A stretch of 64,000 bases of DNA from NCBI GenBank assembly GCA_964643355.1, contig CAZXPW010000014.1, forward strand, positions 20,671 to 84,670, read 5' to 3'. The first letter of the stretch is position 1. The number at the start of each line of letters is the position of its first letter. Shown in pieces: positions 16,836 through 26,568 of this stretch. Under the pieces are notes generated by a model that was not told where the DNA came from, searched no databases, and saw nothing but the letters and a program-made list of their open reading frames with translations. Position numbers and translations under genes: made by a program. This DNA comes from FEN-1350 sp964643355 (GTDB lineage: Bacteria > Planctomycetota > Phycisphaerae > Sedimentisphaerales > Anaerohalosphaeraceae).

Positions 16836-18548
16836 ATGATCATGTGGCCGCATCGGAAAAAAATCCGAATCGGCAGGATGATCGTGTGGGGACTGTTTCT
16901 GTCGGTTGCGATGGGCGTCGGTTGGGTCTATTGGTTTCTCGGCGGAAAACCCACCATCGCCATCAACTATGTCCAACGATACAACGACCTGACCAGGCCG
17001 TCGCCGTACGATCCCAACGACAACGCCTGGCCGATCTATCAAAAAGCGATCGCCGCTCTCAAGCCGATGCCGGAATATTGGACCTGGATCAAACGGGACC
17101 GAAACGAAATCGAAGGGTCGTATTTCATGTTCGGGTCTCCCTCTCGAACCGCACCGATGTTAAAACGCGGGGGCGTTTCCATGGTTACGCCTGCTTCCAT
17201 CCCTCTCGCCGCCCCCAACACTCCGGGATTGGATCCCGAATATTTTCGATTCGATACGGCGCAGGATTGCTATTATGTAAAGACGCACACCAATTGGCCG
17301 AACTGGCCGGGGGATTTTGACCCCAACAATGTCGGGCTTTTTACGGAGTGGATTCAATCCAATCAACAAGTATATCACTATCTGTCCGAGGCATCGTCAA
17401 AATCCTGCTTCTGGATTGAACGGGAACCTTACCATCCACTGTTTCAAATTACGGACAATCTTGACGAGTTCGACGGACTGAATGATTGCAGGGAGCTTCT
17501 GGGCTGGGTGGCGAAATGGAATGCCTTCCGGCAAAACCCAGATGGAATTCTGGGCCCCCTGGACCTCATCGAATGTATGAATGATTTTCTGGATACTACT
17601 CATTTGCTGCATTATCTCGCCGATGATATCTTGTGGAGACATCGGATCTGTCGATGTATCCTGACGATTGTGAACAATCAGACGCTTTCCGAGGACACAC
17701 TCGTCAAACTTCAACGGCATCTGGAGACCCATCGATCAACGCAACAGTTGTCGATTGAATGTGAGAGAATGTGCGCCCAGGATTTGATCCAGCGGGTTTT
17801 TACGGATAATCGGAGAGGCAGCGGTCGGTTTTTGGCCGGAGAGTATATGAAACTATTCCAGATACACATTTCCGGACTCGATCTGGACGATCTCTTTGAC
17901 CCGGACCAGTGGAAATACTGCTCAGAAGAGACTTCTTTTCGAAACCAGCTCTATCGTGCATCTCTTTTCGGGGAAGATCGCCAACATCTGCTACAACGGC
18001 TGGAACAGGTCCTTTCCGATACCAGTACCACCCTGACCTTATCTCCGGCCGATCTTCAGGCCCGGGGGATGGATCTTCAAACAATCGCCAGTCTTTACCC
18101 GTATCCGGATCCCCAGTCCAGGTTGAGTGATTTTTGGTCCGGCGGCGTTTACTACTATCATCGAGTCCTTCATCATTCGTGGGAACGGCCCACCATCGCG
18201 ATCCTTGCCCTTCACCGGTATCGCCTGCGAACCGGGCAGTTCCCGGATTCCCTTGAGAAACTGGTAGAGACGGGATACCTGAAGGAGTTACCTCCGGATC
18301 CCTATAGCAATAATCCCCTGGTCTATCGCCGTACGCCCGAGGGTTTTACCCTCTATTCGATTGGACGAAACAGGATGGATGATGGGGGGGAAGCTCCTGG
18401 GATACCAACAACGCCCGCCCTTCCACAAACGCCCTTTCAACCGAAACAAACCCCCGTTCAAGGCGATATCATAATCTGGCCGATTCCAAAGGGGGACGGA
18501 AATCCATATATGCGCTGGAGTATGGATGGCCTTCAAATTGCGATGTAA
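16836..18548 (+). CDS. Large membrane-anchored protein of unknown function
   Basis: About 570 residues. One N-terminal membrane segment (RMIVWGLFLSVAMGVGWVYWFLGG) follows a basic stretch, so the bulk is outside the cytoplasm. The rest is alpha-rich with no motif I recognise. The end is characteristic of planctomycete proteins: IAILALHRYRLRTGQFPDSLEKLVETGYLKELPPDPYSNNPLVYRRTPEGFTLYSIGRNRMDDGG, which resembles the C-terminal part of type II secretion pseudopilin-like proteins. The start is uncertain: ATG 16836 or 16842 lack a well placed ribosome site (AAGGAG is 20 bases upstream), and a TTG at 16776 would add 20 residues. No operon partner is evident. Confidence 0.6.
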   Translation: MIMWPHRKKIRIGRMIVWGLFLSVAMGVGWVYWFLGGKPTIAINYVQRYNDLTRPSPYDPNDNAWPIYQKAIAALKPMPEYWTWIKRDRNEIEGSYFMFGSPSRTAPMLKRGGVSMVTPASIPLAAPNTPGLDPEYFRFDTAQDCYYVKTHTNWPNWPGDFDPNNVGLFTEWIQSNQQVYHYLSEASSKSCFWIEREPYHPLFQITDNLDEFDGLNDCRELLGWVAKWNAFRQNPDGILGPLDLIECMNDFLDTTHLLHYLADDILWRHRICRCILTIVNNQTLSEDTLVKLQRHLETHRSTQQLSIECERMCAQDLIQRVFTDNRRGSGRFLAGEYMKLFQIHISGLDLDDLFDPDQWKYCSEETSFRNQLYRASLFGEDRQHLLQRLEQVLSDTSTTLTLSPADLQARGMDLQTIASLYPYPDPQSRLSDFWSGGVYYYHRVLHHSWERPTIAILALHRYRLRTGQFPDSLEKLVETGYLKELPPDPYSNNPLVYRRTPEGFTLYSIGRNRMDDGGEAPGIPTTPALPQTPFQPKQTPVQGDIIIWPIPKGDGNPYMRWSMDGLQIAM

Positions 18549-18662
18549 CCGCCAGTGGGATTTGGCCGTATGACCTTCGCACAACCTTGACAAACCGATC
18601 CGGTTCGTTACGATGACCATCTCGAACGGAATCAGGGAAGTACATTCGCTGAAAGGTTCATC

Positions 18663-19721
18663 ATGCGGAAGGATAGCGAGCAGTTTTTGAAGGAGTTGCT
18701 GGAGGCGCCCAGTCCGTCGGGCTTTGAGCAGCCGGCGGCGAAGGTGTTTCGCGCACGGATCAAAGACAATGTTGATCAATTGATCCATGATGTGCACGGC
18801 AACACGCTGGGCATACTGAATCCGGATGCGCCCTTCAAGTTCATGCTGGCCGGGCACATCGACGAGATCGGCCTGATGATCACGCACATCGACGACAAGG
18901 GTTACTTGTTTGTCGCGCAGATCGGCGGGATGGACCCGGCCCTGTTGATCGGGCAGCGCGTCAAGGTGATGACCGAAAAGGGCGAGGTCTTCGGCGTCAT
19001 CGGCCGCAAGGCGATCCACCTGATGAAACCCGACGAACGGAAAAAATGCGTCGAGATGGAGAATATCTGGGTGGATATCGGCGCGGCCAATAAGAAGGAA
19101 GCCCAGAAGCTCGTGGCCGTGGGCGATCCGATCGTCGTCGATGTGCCGTTCCGCCGCCTGAGCAAAGATAAGATCGTCTCGCGAGCGATGGACGACAAAG
19201 CGGGGGCGTTCATCGTCGCGGAGGTCCTGCGCGAGCTATCCAAAAAGAAGCTGAATGTCTGCGTCGTCGGCGTGGCGACGGTGCAGGAGGAAATCGGCCT
19301 GCGGGGTGCAATCACCTCGTCGTACACTGTCAAGCCCGATGCGGGGATCGCGATCGATGTGGGTTTTGCGTCGGACCATCCGGAGACCGACCCCAAGCAG
19401 ATCGGCGAGTGCAAGCTCGGCAAAGGACCGAATCTGCATCGCGGGGCGAACATCAACCCGATTCTCGAAGGGGATCTGGAGCAGACAGCCAAGCGGCTCA
19501 AGATTCCCGTCCAGATCACGGCCAGCCCGCATGGCACCGGCACCGACGCCAACGCGATTCAACTCTGTCGCGGCGGGGCGGCGACGGCCCTGGTCAGCAT
19601 CCCCAACCGTTACATGCACACGCCGGTGGAGGTCTTAAGTATCGCCGATCTGGACTCGATCATCCGGTTGCTGGTGGAATTTCTGAGCAAGCACCCGGTC
19701 AAGAAGGACTATCGGCCTTGA
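18663..19721 (+). CDS. M42 family metallo-aminopeptidase
   Basis: A 352-residue cytoplasmic peptidase of the FrvX / deblocking aminopeptidase family, with two metals per subunit and usually forming dodecameric tetrahedra. The metal and catalytic residues are all visible: His65 and Asp67 in LAGHIDEIGLM, the bridging Asp in SRAMDDKAGAF, the Glu pair in ATVQEEIGLRGA, the Asp in GIAIDVGFASD, and the last His in NRYMHTPVEV. APSPSGFE at the N-terminus is typical. AAAGG lies 8 bases upstream of the ATG. It is a single gene that shares a bidirectional terminator with the convergent GLUG gene. Confidence 0.92.
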   Translation: MRKDSEQFLKELLEAPSPSGFEQPAAKVFRARIKDNVDQLIHDVHGNTLGILNPDAPFKFMLAGHIDEIGLMITHIDDKGYLFVAQIGGMDPALLIGQRVKVMTEKGEVFGVIGRKAIHLMKPDERKKCVEMENIWVDIGAANKKEAQKLVAVGDPIVVDVPFRRLSKDKIVSRAMDDKAGAFIVAEVLRELSKKKLNVCVVGVATVQEEIGLRGAITSSYTVKPDAGIAIDVGFASDHPETDPKQIGECKLGKGPNLHRGANINPILEGDLEQTAKRLKIPVQITASPHGTGTDANAIQLCRGGAATALVSIPNRYMHTPVEVLSIADLDSIIRLLVEFLSKHPVKKDYRP

Positions 19722-19798
19722 AATTGAATATTGAATATTGTCTATTGACTATTGAGTGATTCAGCAGCTTGTTCGGCTGCCGTTTCCGCAGAAACAAG

Positions 19799-19828
19799 AA
19801 ACCCCCGGTGAAATCGGCCGGGGGTTTT
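19799..19828. terminator. Bidirectional terminator hairpin
   Basis: AAACCCCCGG (19799-19808) pairs with CCGGGGGTTT (19818-19827), a 10-bp stem and 9-base loop with a T-run on the plus strand and the matching run on the minus strand. It lies between the convergent M42 and GLUG genes. Upstream (19723-19760) is a short AT-rich stretch with repeated ATTGA/TATTG words. Confidence 0.8.
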
Positions 19829-19848
19829 GGCTTTTGAAGGAAGGGGGA

Positions 19849-22800
19849 TTATTTTCCGGGGGTAGTCCAGCCGGTGCTCAACCAGAAACAACCGATAACA
19901 CTGATATCCTCAAGGTTGACCAACCCATCCCCGTTGATGTCGGCGTTACAACCGGAACAGGACTGCATCCATTGTTCGGCAACGGCAATCAGGTCGGTCA
20001 CATCGACATCGGGATCACCGGCGATGTCCCCGGGAATGATCGGCTGCCAGACCAAGCGCGGGTAATCCTCGCCGTCGCGGATTCGCCAGTCGGCCGGGTC
20101 GCCGTCGTTGTCGGTAAAATCCCACCCGGCATCGGTGAAGGTTGATTTCTGCGTCATCTCGGCGGTGTCCAGGCCAATATCGCCGTCGATCCCCATTCGG
20201 TTGATTTCCTTATTCCAGAAGCAATTCGTGACCGAGCCCCCGGCGTAACCCGCCAGCCCGCCGAATGAAACGCCGAAGATGCCGGTGTAGGACAACCGGA
20301 CGGCGCTGTACGAGTTTCGAAGCTCACAGGGAACATACAGGGATCCGACCAGACCGCCGAGGGAAGACGAGTTCTGGCCGACCACGATCGAGCCGTTGGC
20401 ATAGGAATTTTCGATGATCGCCGTCGCCGGGTTGACATTGCCGGCAATCATATCGACCTGCCCCGCCAGGGCGCCGACATGCTGGGTTTTCAGGCCGCCC
20501 TCGATCGTTCCGACGAAAACCGCGTGGCGGATTGTGCCTTCGGTGAGCCAGCCGACAATGCCTCCAAGCAACAAGCCCTCGTCGCCGCTGGAGATGTTGA
20601 CGCGGGCGGCACAACTTTCGATGAGTCCGTACAGTTGGTATCCGACCAGACCGCCGACATTTTTTATGGTCGTCGCGGAGGAAACCTCTCCTGCGGTGAT
20701 ACTTCCGGAGACAACACACAGAGACAGTTGACTGTTTATCATCTGGCCGGCGACGCCGCCGATCATACTACTCTTGCCAAAGGCGGTAATCGAGACATTT
20801 TCCATGCGGAGATTTTTGATTGCGGCATTCTGGATACATCCGAACAGACCGAGATAATCGCCGCCGTTTTCGGTGCGGATGGTCAGGTTGGAAATCGTGC
20901 GGCCGTTACCGTTAAAGGACCCCGTGAACCGCGTTCCATCAAAACTCGTGACTTCCGAAGAAGGAACATGATCGGGGGCGATCACGGCCCTGTCGAAAAT
21001 GTAACCGCTCAGGTCCAGATCGGCCGTAAGGATAAAACTCTTATCCCAATCTTCCGGGGAATTGGACAGAAGAATGAATTCCTCGACAGAATCGATGGTG
21101 TATGGATTGCCGGGCTTTCCGCTACCGCTTCCGTACTTGCTGATAAAGGCGGCCAACTTCGGATAATCGAAGCCCTCCTGGATCCACCAGACCGCCGGCG
21201 TCCCGTCGATGGAAACCGGTTCGAAATCCCATCCGACGGCGGTGTAGTTGGATAGCAGCATCATATCGACAGTACTCAGACCCATTCCCCCGGCGCTGGA
21301 GTCAAAACCGCTTCGATCCATATCCCAGAACGAGTTTTGGACCAAATAGGAATTGGCGCCGACCAGACCGCCGCAACTGGAGTTGCCGGATTGACGGTCA
21401 ATCGCGCAGGCGGCATAACATCGTCCAACCCAGCCGTAATTGTGGCCGATCAGCCCGCCGGAATACGATCGATCATAACCGAGGGAAAGCGAACCAACGG
21501 CGTAAGAATCGGACACGGAACCAAAAGACAATCCGATCAGTCCACCGGCATAGTTGTTATGATCGAAAGCGACGATTGACGCGTCGCTGGAACATCGCTC
21601 AATCCTACCGCCAAGATTCATTCCAATCAATCCGCCAACGGCCTGCCCGCCGGTCAAAGACCCGCTGAACTGAGATTGACGAATATCGCATTGACCGTTG
21701 ATTCCGACCAGTCCACCGACAAACGAAGCCCCTTCGATCGAGACCCGGCAAACACAATCGACGATGGCATCGAGGGATGCATCGGCGTCGGCATAGCCGA
21801 TCAGGCCCCCGACATTCGAAGAGGAGTTTCCTAAAGTCTCGGTAGCTATGACTCCCGAACTCACGCAATCTTGAATCCGCGAATTGAACATGGATCCGGC
21901 CAGGGATCCGATATGGGAACTCATGGAACCGTCTGCAACAAGAACAATGTCTTCCATGCACAGGTTTCGGATCACCGCTCCTCGCAGATCCCCAAATAGA
22001 CCCAGAAAGTCTGACCCGATCGAATTGGAAATTGCCAGATTTCGAATCGTCCGGCCGTTGCCGTCGAAGACGCCCGTAAAGGCCGTGCCCTGAAACTCGT
22101 CATTGTCATCGTCGGTATCCGGAGCGATTACGGCCTTGTCAAAAGAGATTCCGGCCAGATCCAGATCCGCGATCAGGATGAAATGCCTGTCCCAGTCGAT
22201 CGGTGCGGCCGACATGTGCAACAGATCGTCCACCGTCGAGATTTTATAGGGATTTTCCGGCGTTCCTTCGCCGCCGCTGTATTGCCCCTGAGAGGCCGAG
22301 CACCACACCAGAGAGGGGTAATGAACACCGACGACTTGCCAGACCGCGGTCGTGCCGTCAACAGATTCCGGATCGAAATCCCAGCCCGCGTCGATGAAAG
22401 GTTGAGCGTTTTTCATTTCCTCAGAGGTCAAACCCGACGCGCCGGATGCGTCACTCTCCCAACCGGCGATATCGCTATCGAAGAAACTGGAACCGACGAC
22501 TCCCTGGGGCTGACCTGCAAACGCGCCGACATGGTCCATTACAAAATCCTTCAGCGTGATCGACGACGCGCTGTAGCAACGACCGACACCAAAACAACTG
22601 CCCGCAAATCCGCCGACATGAGTACTTCCGGAGTGAGCATAGACCCTACTGCGGGCAAACGAATCGTAGATGGTCCCGCCGTGATGACCCACCAGCCCGC
22701 CCAGATAGCTTCCCCCATACAAATCGCGTACCGCGGCGGTTGTAAAACATCTTTCGATCAGTCCGAATCCCATACCGACCAGTCCGCCGGTGTACTGTTC

Positions 22801-24660
22801 TCCTTCGACCGATCCGGACGAATAACATTCACGGATGGCGCTGTTGGACTGAGTACCAACCAGGCCTCCGACATAGAGGATTCCGTGAACTTCGGCCGAA
22901 CTGGAGCATCGAACCACGGTCGGAAACTCCCAGAAATCGGCCTCACAGGCGCCGATCAGGCCGCCGACAACAAGACCGTTTTGAACGCCGTAGGCATCGT
23001 AGATGCCAGCATGAATCGTACCGGAAACGGAACAATCCTGCGTCAGTCCGCGGAGCTGTTTTCCGATCAGGCCCCCGATATGAATGGAATCATTCCCGGC
23101 CGTGTCGATCAACAGGTCTTTGAGAATCACGCCTGAAATCGCGCCGTCTCGGGTATGTCCGAATAGTCCAAGATAATCGCCGCCGTCGCTATTGTAGACG
23201 GTCAGGTTACGGATGGTATTTCCCTGACCGTCGAAACTTCCGGTAAACGGTGTCCCCTGAAATTCCCAATCGGAACCGTCCGCATCCGGGGCAATCACGG
23301 CCTTGTCAAAGACATATCCAGCCAGATCAAGGTCCTTGATGAGAATAAAATGCTTGTCCCAATCGTCGGGAGAACTGGACATCAAGATCAGATCCTCAAC
23401 TTTGGCGATCTTCCAGGGAGTCTGGGCAGATCCGTCTCCGCCGCTGTATTCATTGACAATCGGTTGCCAGTCAAGGATCAGAGGGACGGCAAGGGTTGGT
23501 ACCCATTTCCACACGGCCGGATTGCCATCGTATTCGGAAAAATCCCAACCCACATCCGTGAAAGTGGATTGTGTCAGCAATTGAGCGTGAGAAATTCCCG
23601 TCCCCATTGCGCTGGCACCCGTCCCCGACGATTCGACATCCCAGAAGTTCCGGGTGTCTTCATAGGTAACGCCATGGTCGCCATAGGCGCCGTCGGAGTT
23701 GGCCATACCGCACAGGCCGCCGGGATAATCGTCCACCGAAACGGATCCGTTCGCATAACAGCGGATAATTTTGCCCCGGTCATTCTGGCCGCACAGGCCG
23801 CCGCCGGAATAGTCACCCTCCACGCCGCCACTGGCATAGCAATCGACGAGCGTCCCATAGTTTCCGCCGCACAGGCCGCCAAAGTAATATTGTCCGGTGA
23901 CGGCACCCGTGGCGTAGGATTGGCTGACGGTTCCCCAGTTTTCGCCGCACAAGCCGCCGAGTTTGTACGATGATCCTGTTTTGAAGATAACCGTTGCGGT
24001 TGAGAAACTAAACTGGATCACCCCTTCGGAACTGGCATACTCGCCGTTTCCGCCGACCAGACCGCCGGTAATGGATTGGCCCTGCACCAGACCTGTGGCA
24101 AAAGAATGGGAGATCATCCCCGATACATTGTGTCCGCACAGGCCGCCGACATAATATTTCCCGATGACATTGGCCTCCTGAACGAAGCAACCGTCGATCA
24201 GGCCATCCGACCGGCCGCACAGGCCGCCGATATACTCGGAATTCCAACCGGAAATGATTTGCACATTTTCAAGAGCAAGATTTTCCACGACCGAACCGAC
24301 ACCCAGAGCGCCGAACAGACCAAGATACGAATAATCCAGACCTTGGGTATTGATCGTCAGATTCCGGATCTTGAAACCATTGCCGTTAAAGGAACCGGAA
24401 AAATCCGTACCGCTGGCAATGATCGCCTGACTCCAGGTTCCGTCGCCCATTGGTCCTTGTCCGGCCAGATCAATATCCGCCGTCAACTTGAAATGCTTGG
24501 CATAGTCGTCCGGCGTATCGCCCAACTGGATCAGATCGGCCGGTGTGGCGATCTCGTACGGGGACTCGGGCATACCGGAACCACCACTGTAACCAAGAGC
24601 CAATGAGGAAAAAATAGACAAACAGACCAGCGCCCACAGGAAAAAACGCATCCTTTTCAT
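19849..24660 (-). CDS. Giant secreted GLUG-repeat protein with C-terminal dockerin-like tag
   Basis: About 1603 residues with a signal peptide (RMRFFLWALVCLSIFSSLALG). The mature part is four modules of about 355-390 residues, starting near residues 25, 404, 793 and 1177 (YSGGSG, YSGGDG, YSGGEG, YGSGSG). Each begins with PY-I--V-DLI-----P-DW-KHFIL--DLDLAG, then FTGSFDGNGRTIRNL and a series of GGLVG-x-N-x-G GLUG repeats (many copies of GGLVG, GGLCG, GGLIG), and ends with WDF----G-PAVW. GLUG repeats form beta-solenoids found in surface adhesins and IgA-protease-like proteins. The last ~60 residues are a dockerin-like pair of Ca-binding loops (GDPDVDVTDLIAVAEQWM and NADINGDGLVNLEDISVIGCFW). Likely role: cell-surface binding to polysaccharide or cells. 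ATG 24660 is chosen for the signal peptide. Confidence 0.85.
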   Translation of the reverse strand: MKRMRFFLWALVCLSIFSSLALGYSGGSGMPESPYEIATPADLIQLGDTPDDYAKHFKLTADIDLAGQGPMGDGTWSQAIIASGTDFSGSFNGNGFKIRNLTINTQGLDYSYLGLFGALGVGSVVENLALENVQIISGWNSEYIGGLCGRSDGLIDGCFVQEANVIGKYYVGGLCGHNVSGMISHSFATGLVQGQSITGGLVGGNGEYASSEGVIQFSFSTATVIFKTGSSYKLGGLCGENWGTVSQSYATGAVTGQYYFGGLCGGNYGTLVDCYASGGVEGDYSGGGLCGQNDRGKIIRCYANGSVSVDDYPGGLCGMANSDGAYGDHGVTYEDTRNFWDVESSGTGASAMGTGISHAQLLTQSTFTDVGWDFSEYDGNPAVWKWVPTLAVPLILDWQPIVNEYSGGDGSAQTPWKIAKVEDLILMSSSPDDWDKHFILIKDLDLAGYVFDKAVIAPDADGSDWEFQGTPFTGSFDGQGNTIRNLTVYNSDGGDYLGLFGHTRDGAISGVILKDLLIDTAGNDSIHIGGLIGKQLRGLTQDCSVSGTIHAGIYDAYGVQNGLVVGGLIGACEADFWEFPTVVRCSSSAEVHGILYVGGLVGTQSNSAIRECYSSGSVEGEQYTGGLVGMGFGLIERCFTTAAVRDLYGGSYLGGLVGHHGGTIYDSFARSRVYAHSGSTHVGGFAGSCFGVGRCYSASSITLKDFVMDHVGAFAGQPQGVVGSSFFDSDIAGWESDASGASGLTSEEMKNAQPFIDAGWDFDPESVDGTTAVWQVVGVHYPSLVWCSASQGQYSGGEGTPENPYKISTVDDLLHMSAAPIDWDRHFILIADLDLAGISFDKAVIAPDTDDDNDEFQGTAFTGVFDGNGRTIRNLAISNSIGSDFLGLFGDLRGAVIRNLCMEDIVLVADGSMSSHIGSLAGSMFNSRIQDCVSSGVIATETLGNSSSNVGGLIGYADADASLDAIVDCVCRVSIEGASFVGGLVGINGQCDIRQSQFSGSLTGGQAVGGLIGMNLGGRIERCSSDASIVAFDHNNYAGGLIGLSFGSVSDSYAVGSLSLGYDRSYSGGLIGHNYGWVGRCYAACAIDRQSGNSSCGGLVGANSYLVQNSFWDMDRSGFDSSAGGMGLSTVDMMLLSNYTAVGWDFEPVSIDGTPAVWWIQEGFDYPKLAAFISKYGSGSGKPGNPYTIDSVEEFILLSNSPEDWDKSFILTADLDLSGYIFDRAVIAPDHVPSSEVTSFDGTRFTGSFNGNGRTISNLTIRTENGGDYLGLFGCIQNAAIKNLRMENVSITAFGKSSMIGGVAGQMINSQLSLCVVSGSITAGEVSSATTIKNVGGLVGYQLYGLIESCAARVNISSGDEGLLLGGIVGWLTEGTIRHAVFVGTIEGGLKTQHVGALAGQVDMIAGNVNPATAIIENSYANGSIVVGQNSSSLGGLVGSLYVPCELRNSYSAVRLSYTGIFGVSFGGLAGYAGGSVTNCFWNKEINRMGIDGDIGLDTAEMTQKSTFTDAGWDFTDNDGDPADWRIRDGEDYPRLVWQPIIPGDIAGDPDVDVTDLIAVAEQWMQSCSGCNADINGDGLVNLEDISVIGCFWLSTGWTTPGK

Positions 24661-24717
24661 CGTAATACCCTGCTCCCAAAATTTCGTCACTATAGTTGTC
24701 AGACAAACAGTTTAAAT

Positions 24718-24746
24718 ATCATACTCATCCGTATAAGAAAAGTCAA
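24718..24746 (-). promoter_or_regulatory. Promoter of the GLUG gene
   Basis: Minus-strand TTGACT (+ 24741-24746) and TATGAT (+ 24718-24723) with a 17-base spacer, 58 bases upstream of the start codon at 24660. Divergent from the LamG promoter. Confidence 0.55.
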
Positions 24747-24862
24747 GAATGATTTCAAAATTATTGGGTAATTCGGGCCTTCAGTTGCCATTATAGGGAA
24801 TCCCGGTATACGGAAGTGTGTTCCAACAGGGTCGGAAACAAGTTCATTTTCGTAAGTTTAAC

Positions 24863-24890
24863 TTGCTTTTTTCCACAAAATTGCTATAAT
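24863..24890 (+). promoter_or_regulatory. Promoter of the LamG gene
   Basis: TTGCTT (24863-24868) and a perfect TATAAT (24885-24890) with a 16-base spacer; the ATG is 48 bases downstream with GAGGG as ribosome site. Confidence 0.55.
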
Positions 24891-24937
24891 AGGGAAGATT
24901 TTCCATTACGACACTTCGGTCCTGAATTGAGGGTGCT

Positions 24938-26542
24938 ATGAAACAAGTCGGTTTTTCCATCATAGTTTTGATTTTGTTGGTTCTGATAGTTGGCCTCGAA
25001 GCCGCCCCGGTGGGTCAATGGCATTTTGATCAGGCACCGGGGCAAACCCTGGCGACGGATTCGGTCGGAACCGTGGACGGTGTCCTGGACGGATCGGCTC
25101 AATTTGTCGGCGGCGGAGTGTCGGGCAACTGCATCCGGCTCACAACTTCGGAAAATGGTTATGTGGATCTGGGCTGGGGTTTCGGTTTCGCGGGGGATTT
25201 CTCGGTTGTGCTCTGGGTCAAAGCCGACAGCGTCCAGCCGCTGGAACCGGTCCTCTTGTCCAAACATCAGTCCGGGTACCCGAATGGATATCTTCTTGGA
25301 CTGAATCTTCATCCCAACGGCTATGGAGCCGCCGACAAGGCCTGGTTTTACTTTGGAGGCAGCCCCGGACAGCAGCCCGTTTCGGCAACCTCGATAATGG
25401 ATGGAAAATGGCATCAAATCGTCATGATCTATCGGGCGGGGAATCGCGGTGAAATGTATGTGGACGGCAGCGGCGTCGAACATTCGCTGCCGACCCTGGG
25501 AGCCCTGGGGTATGCGGCTCCGTTGTTGGTCGGGGGACTTTATGCCGGAACCCCAAGGAGTTACTTCAACGGTCTGATCGACGAGTTGCAGTTGTATGAC
25601 AATGCGCTGGAGCCGTGGCAGATTCAACATCTCTATGAGCATCCGGAACAAACCGTCGGATCGCAGGAGCCGGACTGGGACAATCGGGCGTTGTCTTTCG
25701 ACGGCATTAACGATTTCGCCCGCACAGAGACGACCGCGGCCAATCTTCCCGTCGGCAATGCGCCGTACACCCAGGAACTGTGGGTCAATGTGCAGGGATG
25801 GCCCGACTACGGCGGCGGGTATAATGGTTTTCTGTTGTCTCGCGGCGGCGAAGGTTGGCATTATGGAGTTCATATCGTCCTGATGAATCATCACATCGGC
25901 CTGACGCACTGGGACCCCGACCGGGACAGCGGTGTGGAGGTGGAAATCGGCCGCTGGTATCACATCGCCACCACCTACGACGGATCAACCGAAAAGTTGT
26001 ATGTGGACGGCCGGCTCCGCTGGCAGGCGCCGTTGAACGGACTGAATGTCCAGCCCTCTTCGATCACCCTGGGCCGACATAACAATTACAACAACTATTT
26101 TTTCCGGGGATTTCTCGACGAAGTCCGAATCTGGAATTATGCGCGCAGCGAAACGGAAATCGCCGCCGGAGCCAAACGGTTGATCGATCCTTCCAGTCCG
26201 GGCCTGGTGGCCTATTGGCGGATGGACGAGGCGGACGGGCAACTGCTACTGGATTATTCCTCTTCGGGCAATACCGCGGTTCTCGGAGCCGACACGAATC
26301 CGGCCGATGATGATCCCGCACGAATAGGATCCCCGATAATCCTCCATCCGGCTTGCAGTAAAAATCTTCTGGCGGATCTGAATTTCGATTGCTCCGTCGA
26401 TACGACTGATTTACTGATCCTGGCACAGCGATGGCTTGCCGCGTGCGATCCTGTCATTCTCTGCGGACCCATCGACATCGACCAATCCCAGAAAGTCGAT
26501 CTTGCGGATCTGGCTTACCTCGCCGCCGAATGGCTTCGCTGA
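24938..26542 (+). CDS. Secreted double LamG-domain protein with dockerin-like C-terminus
   Basis: A 534-residue exported protein. A signal peptide (FSIIVLILLVLIVGLEA) is followed by two concanavalin-like LamG_3 domains: residues ~25-225 (VGQWHFDQAPGQTLATDSVG ... WHQIVMIYRAGNRGEMYVDG ... FNGLIDELQLYDNALEPWQIQHLYEHP) and ~240-420 (ALSFDGINDFART ... GRWYHIATTYDGSTEKLYVDGRLRW ... FRGFLDEVRIWNYARSETEI). A short strand-rich piece (GLVAYWRMDEADGQLLLDYSSSGNTAVLGA) leads to a dockerin-like tail with two Asp-rich loops and conserved Trp (LNFDCSVDTTDLLILAQRWL; IDIDQSQKVDLADLAYLAAEWLR). Probably binds sugar polymers at the cell surface. Divergent from the GLUG gene, which has the same type of tail. Confidence 0.86.
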   Translation: MKQVGFSIIVLILLVLIVGLEAAPVGQWHFDQAPGQTLATDSVGTVDGVLDGSAQFVGGGVSGNCIRLTTSENGYVDLGWGFGFAGDFSVVLWVKADSVQPLEPVLLSKHQSGYPNGYLLGLNLHPNGYGAADKAWFYFGGSPGQQPVSATSIMDGKWHQIVMIYRAGNRGEMYVDGSGVEHSLPTLGALGYAAPLLVGGLYAGTPRSYFNGLIDELQLYDNALEPWQIQHLYEHPEQTVGSQEPDWDNRALSFDGINDFARTETTAANLPVGNAPYTQELWVNVQGWPDYGGGYNGFLLSRGGEGWHYGVHIVLMNHHIGLTHWDPDRDSGVEVEIGRWYHIATTYDGSTEKLYVDGRLRWQAPLNGLNVQPSSITLGRHNNYNNYFFRGFLDEVRIWNYARSETEIAAGAKRLIDPSSPGLVAYWRMDEADGQLLLDYSSSGNTAVLGADTNPADDDPARIGSPIILHPACSKNLLADLNFDCSVDTTDLLILAQRWLAACDPVILCGPIDIDQSQKVDLADLAYLAAEWLR

Positions 26543-26568
26543 CCCGGATTTCCTGAAGGAGCGATCTG

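Noticed and set aside
26543..26568. Terminator between the LamG gene and the DUF1080 lipoprotein
   Set aside because: No stem of more than 5 bp in the 26-base gap.
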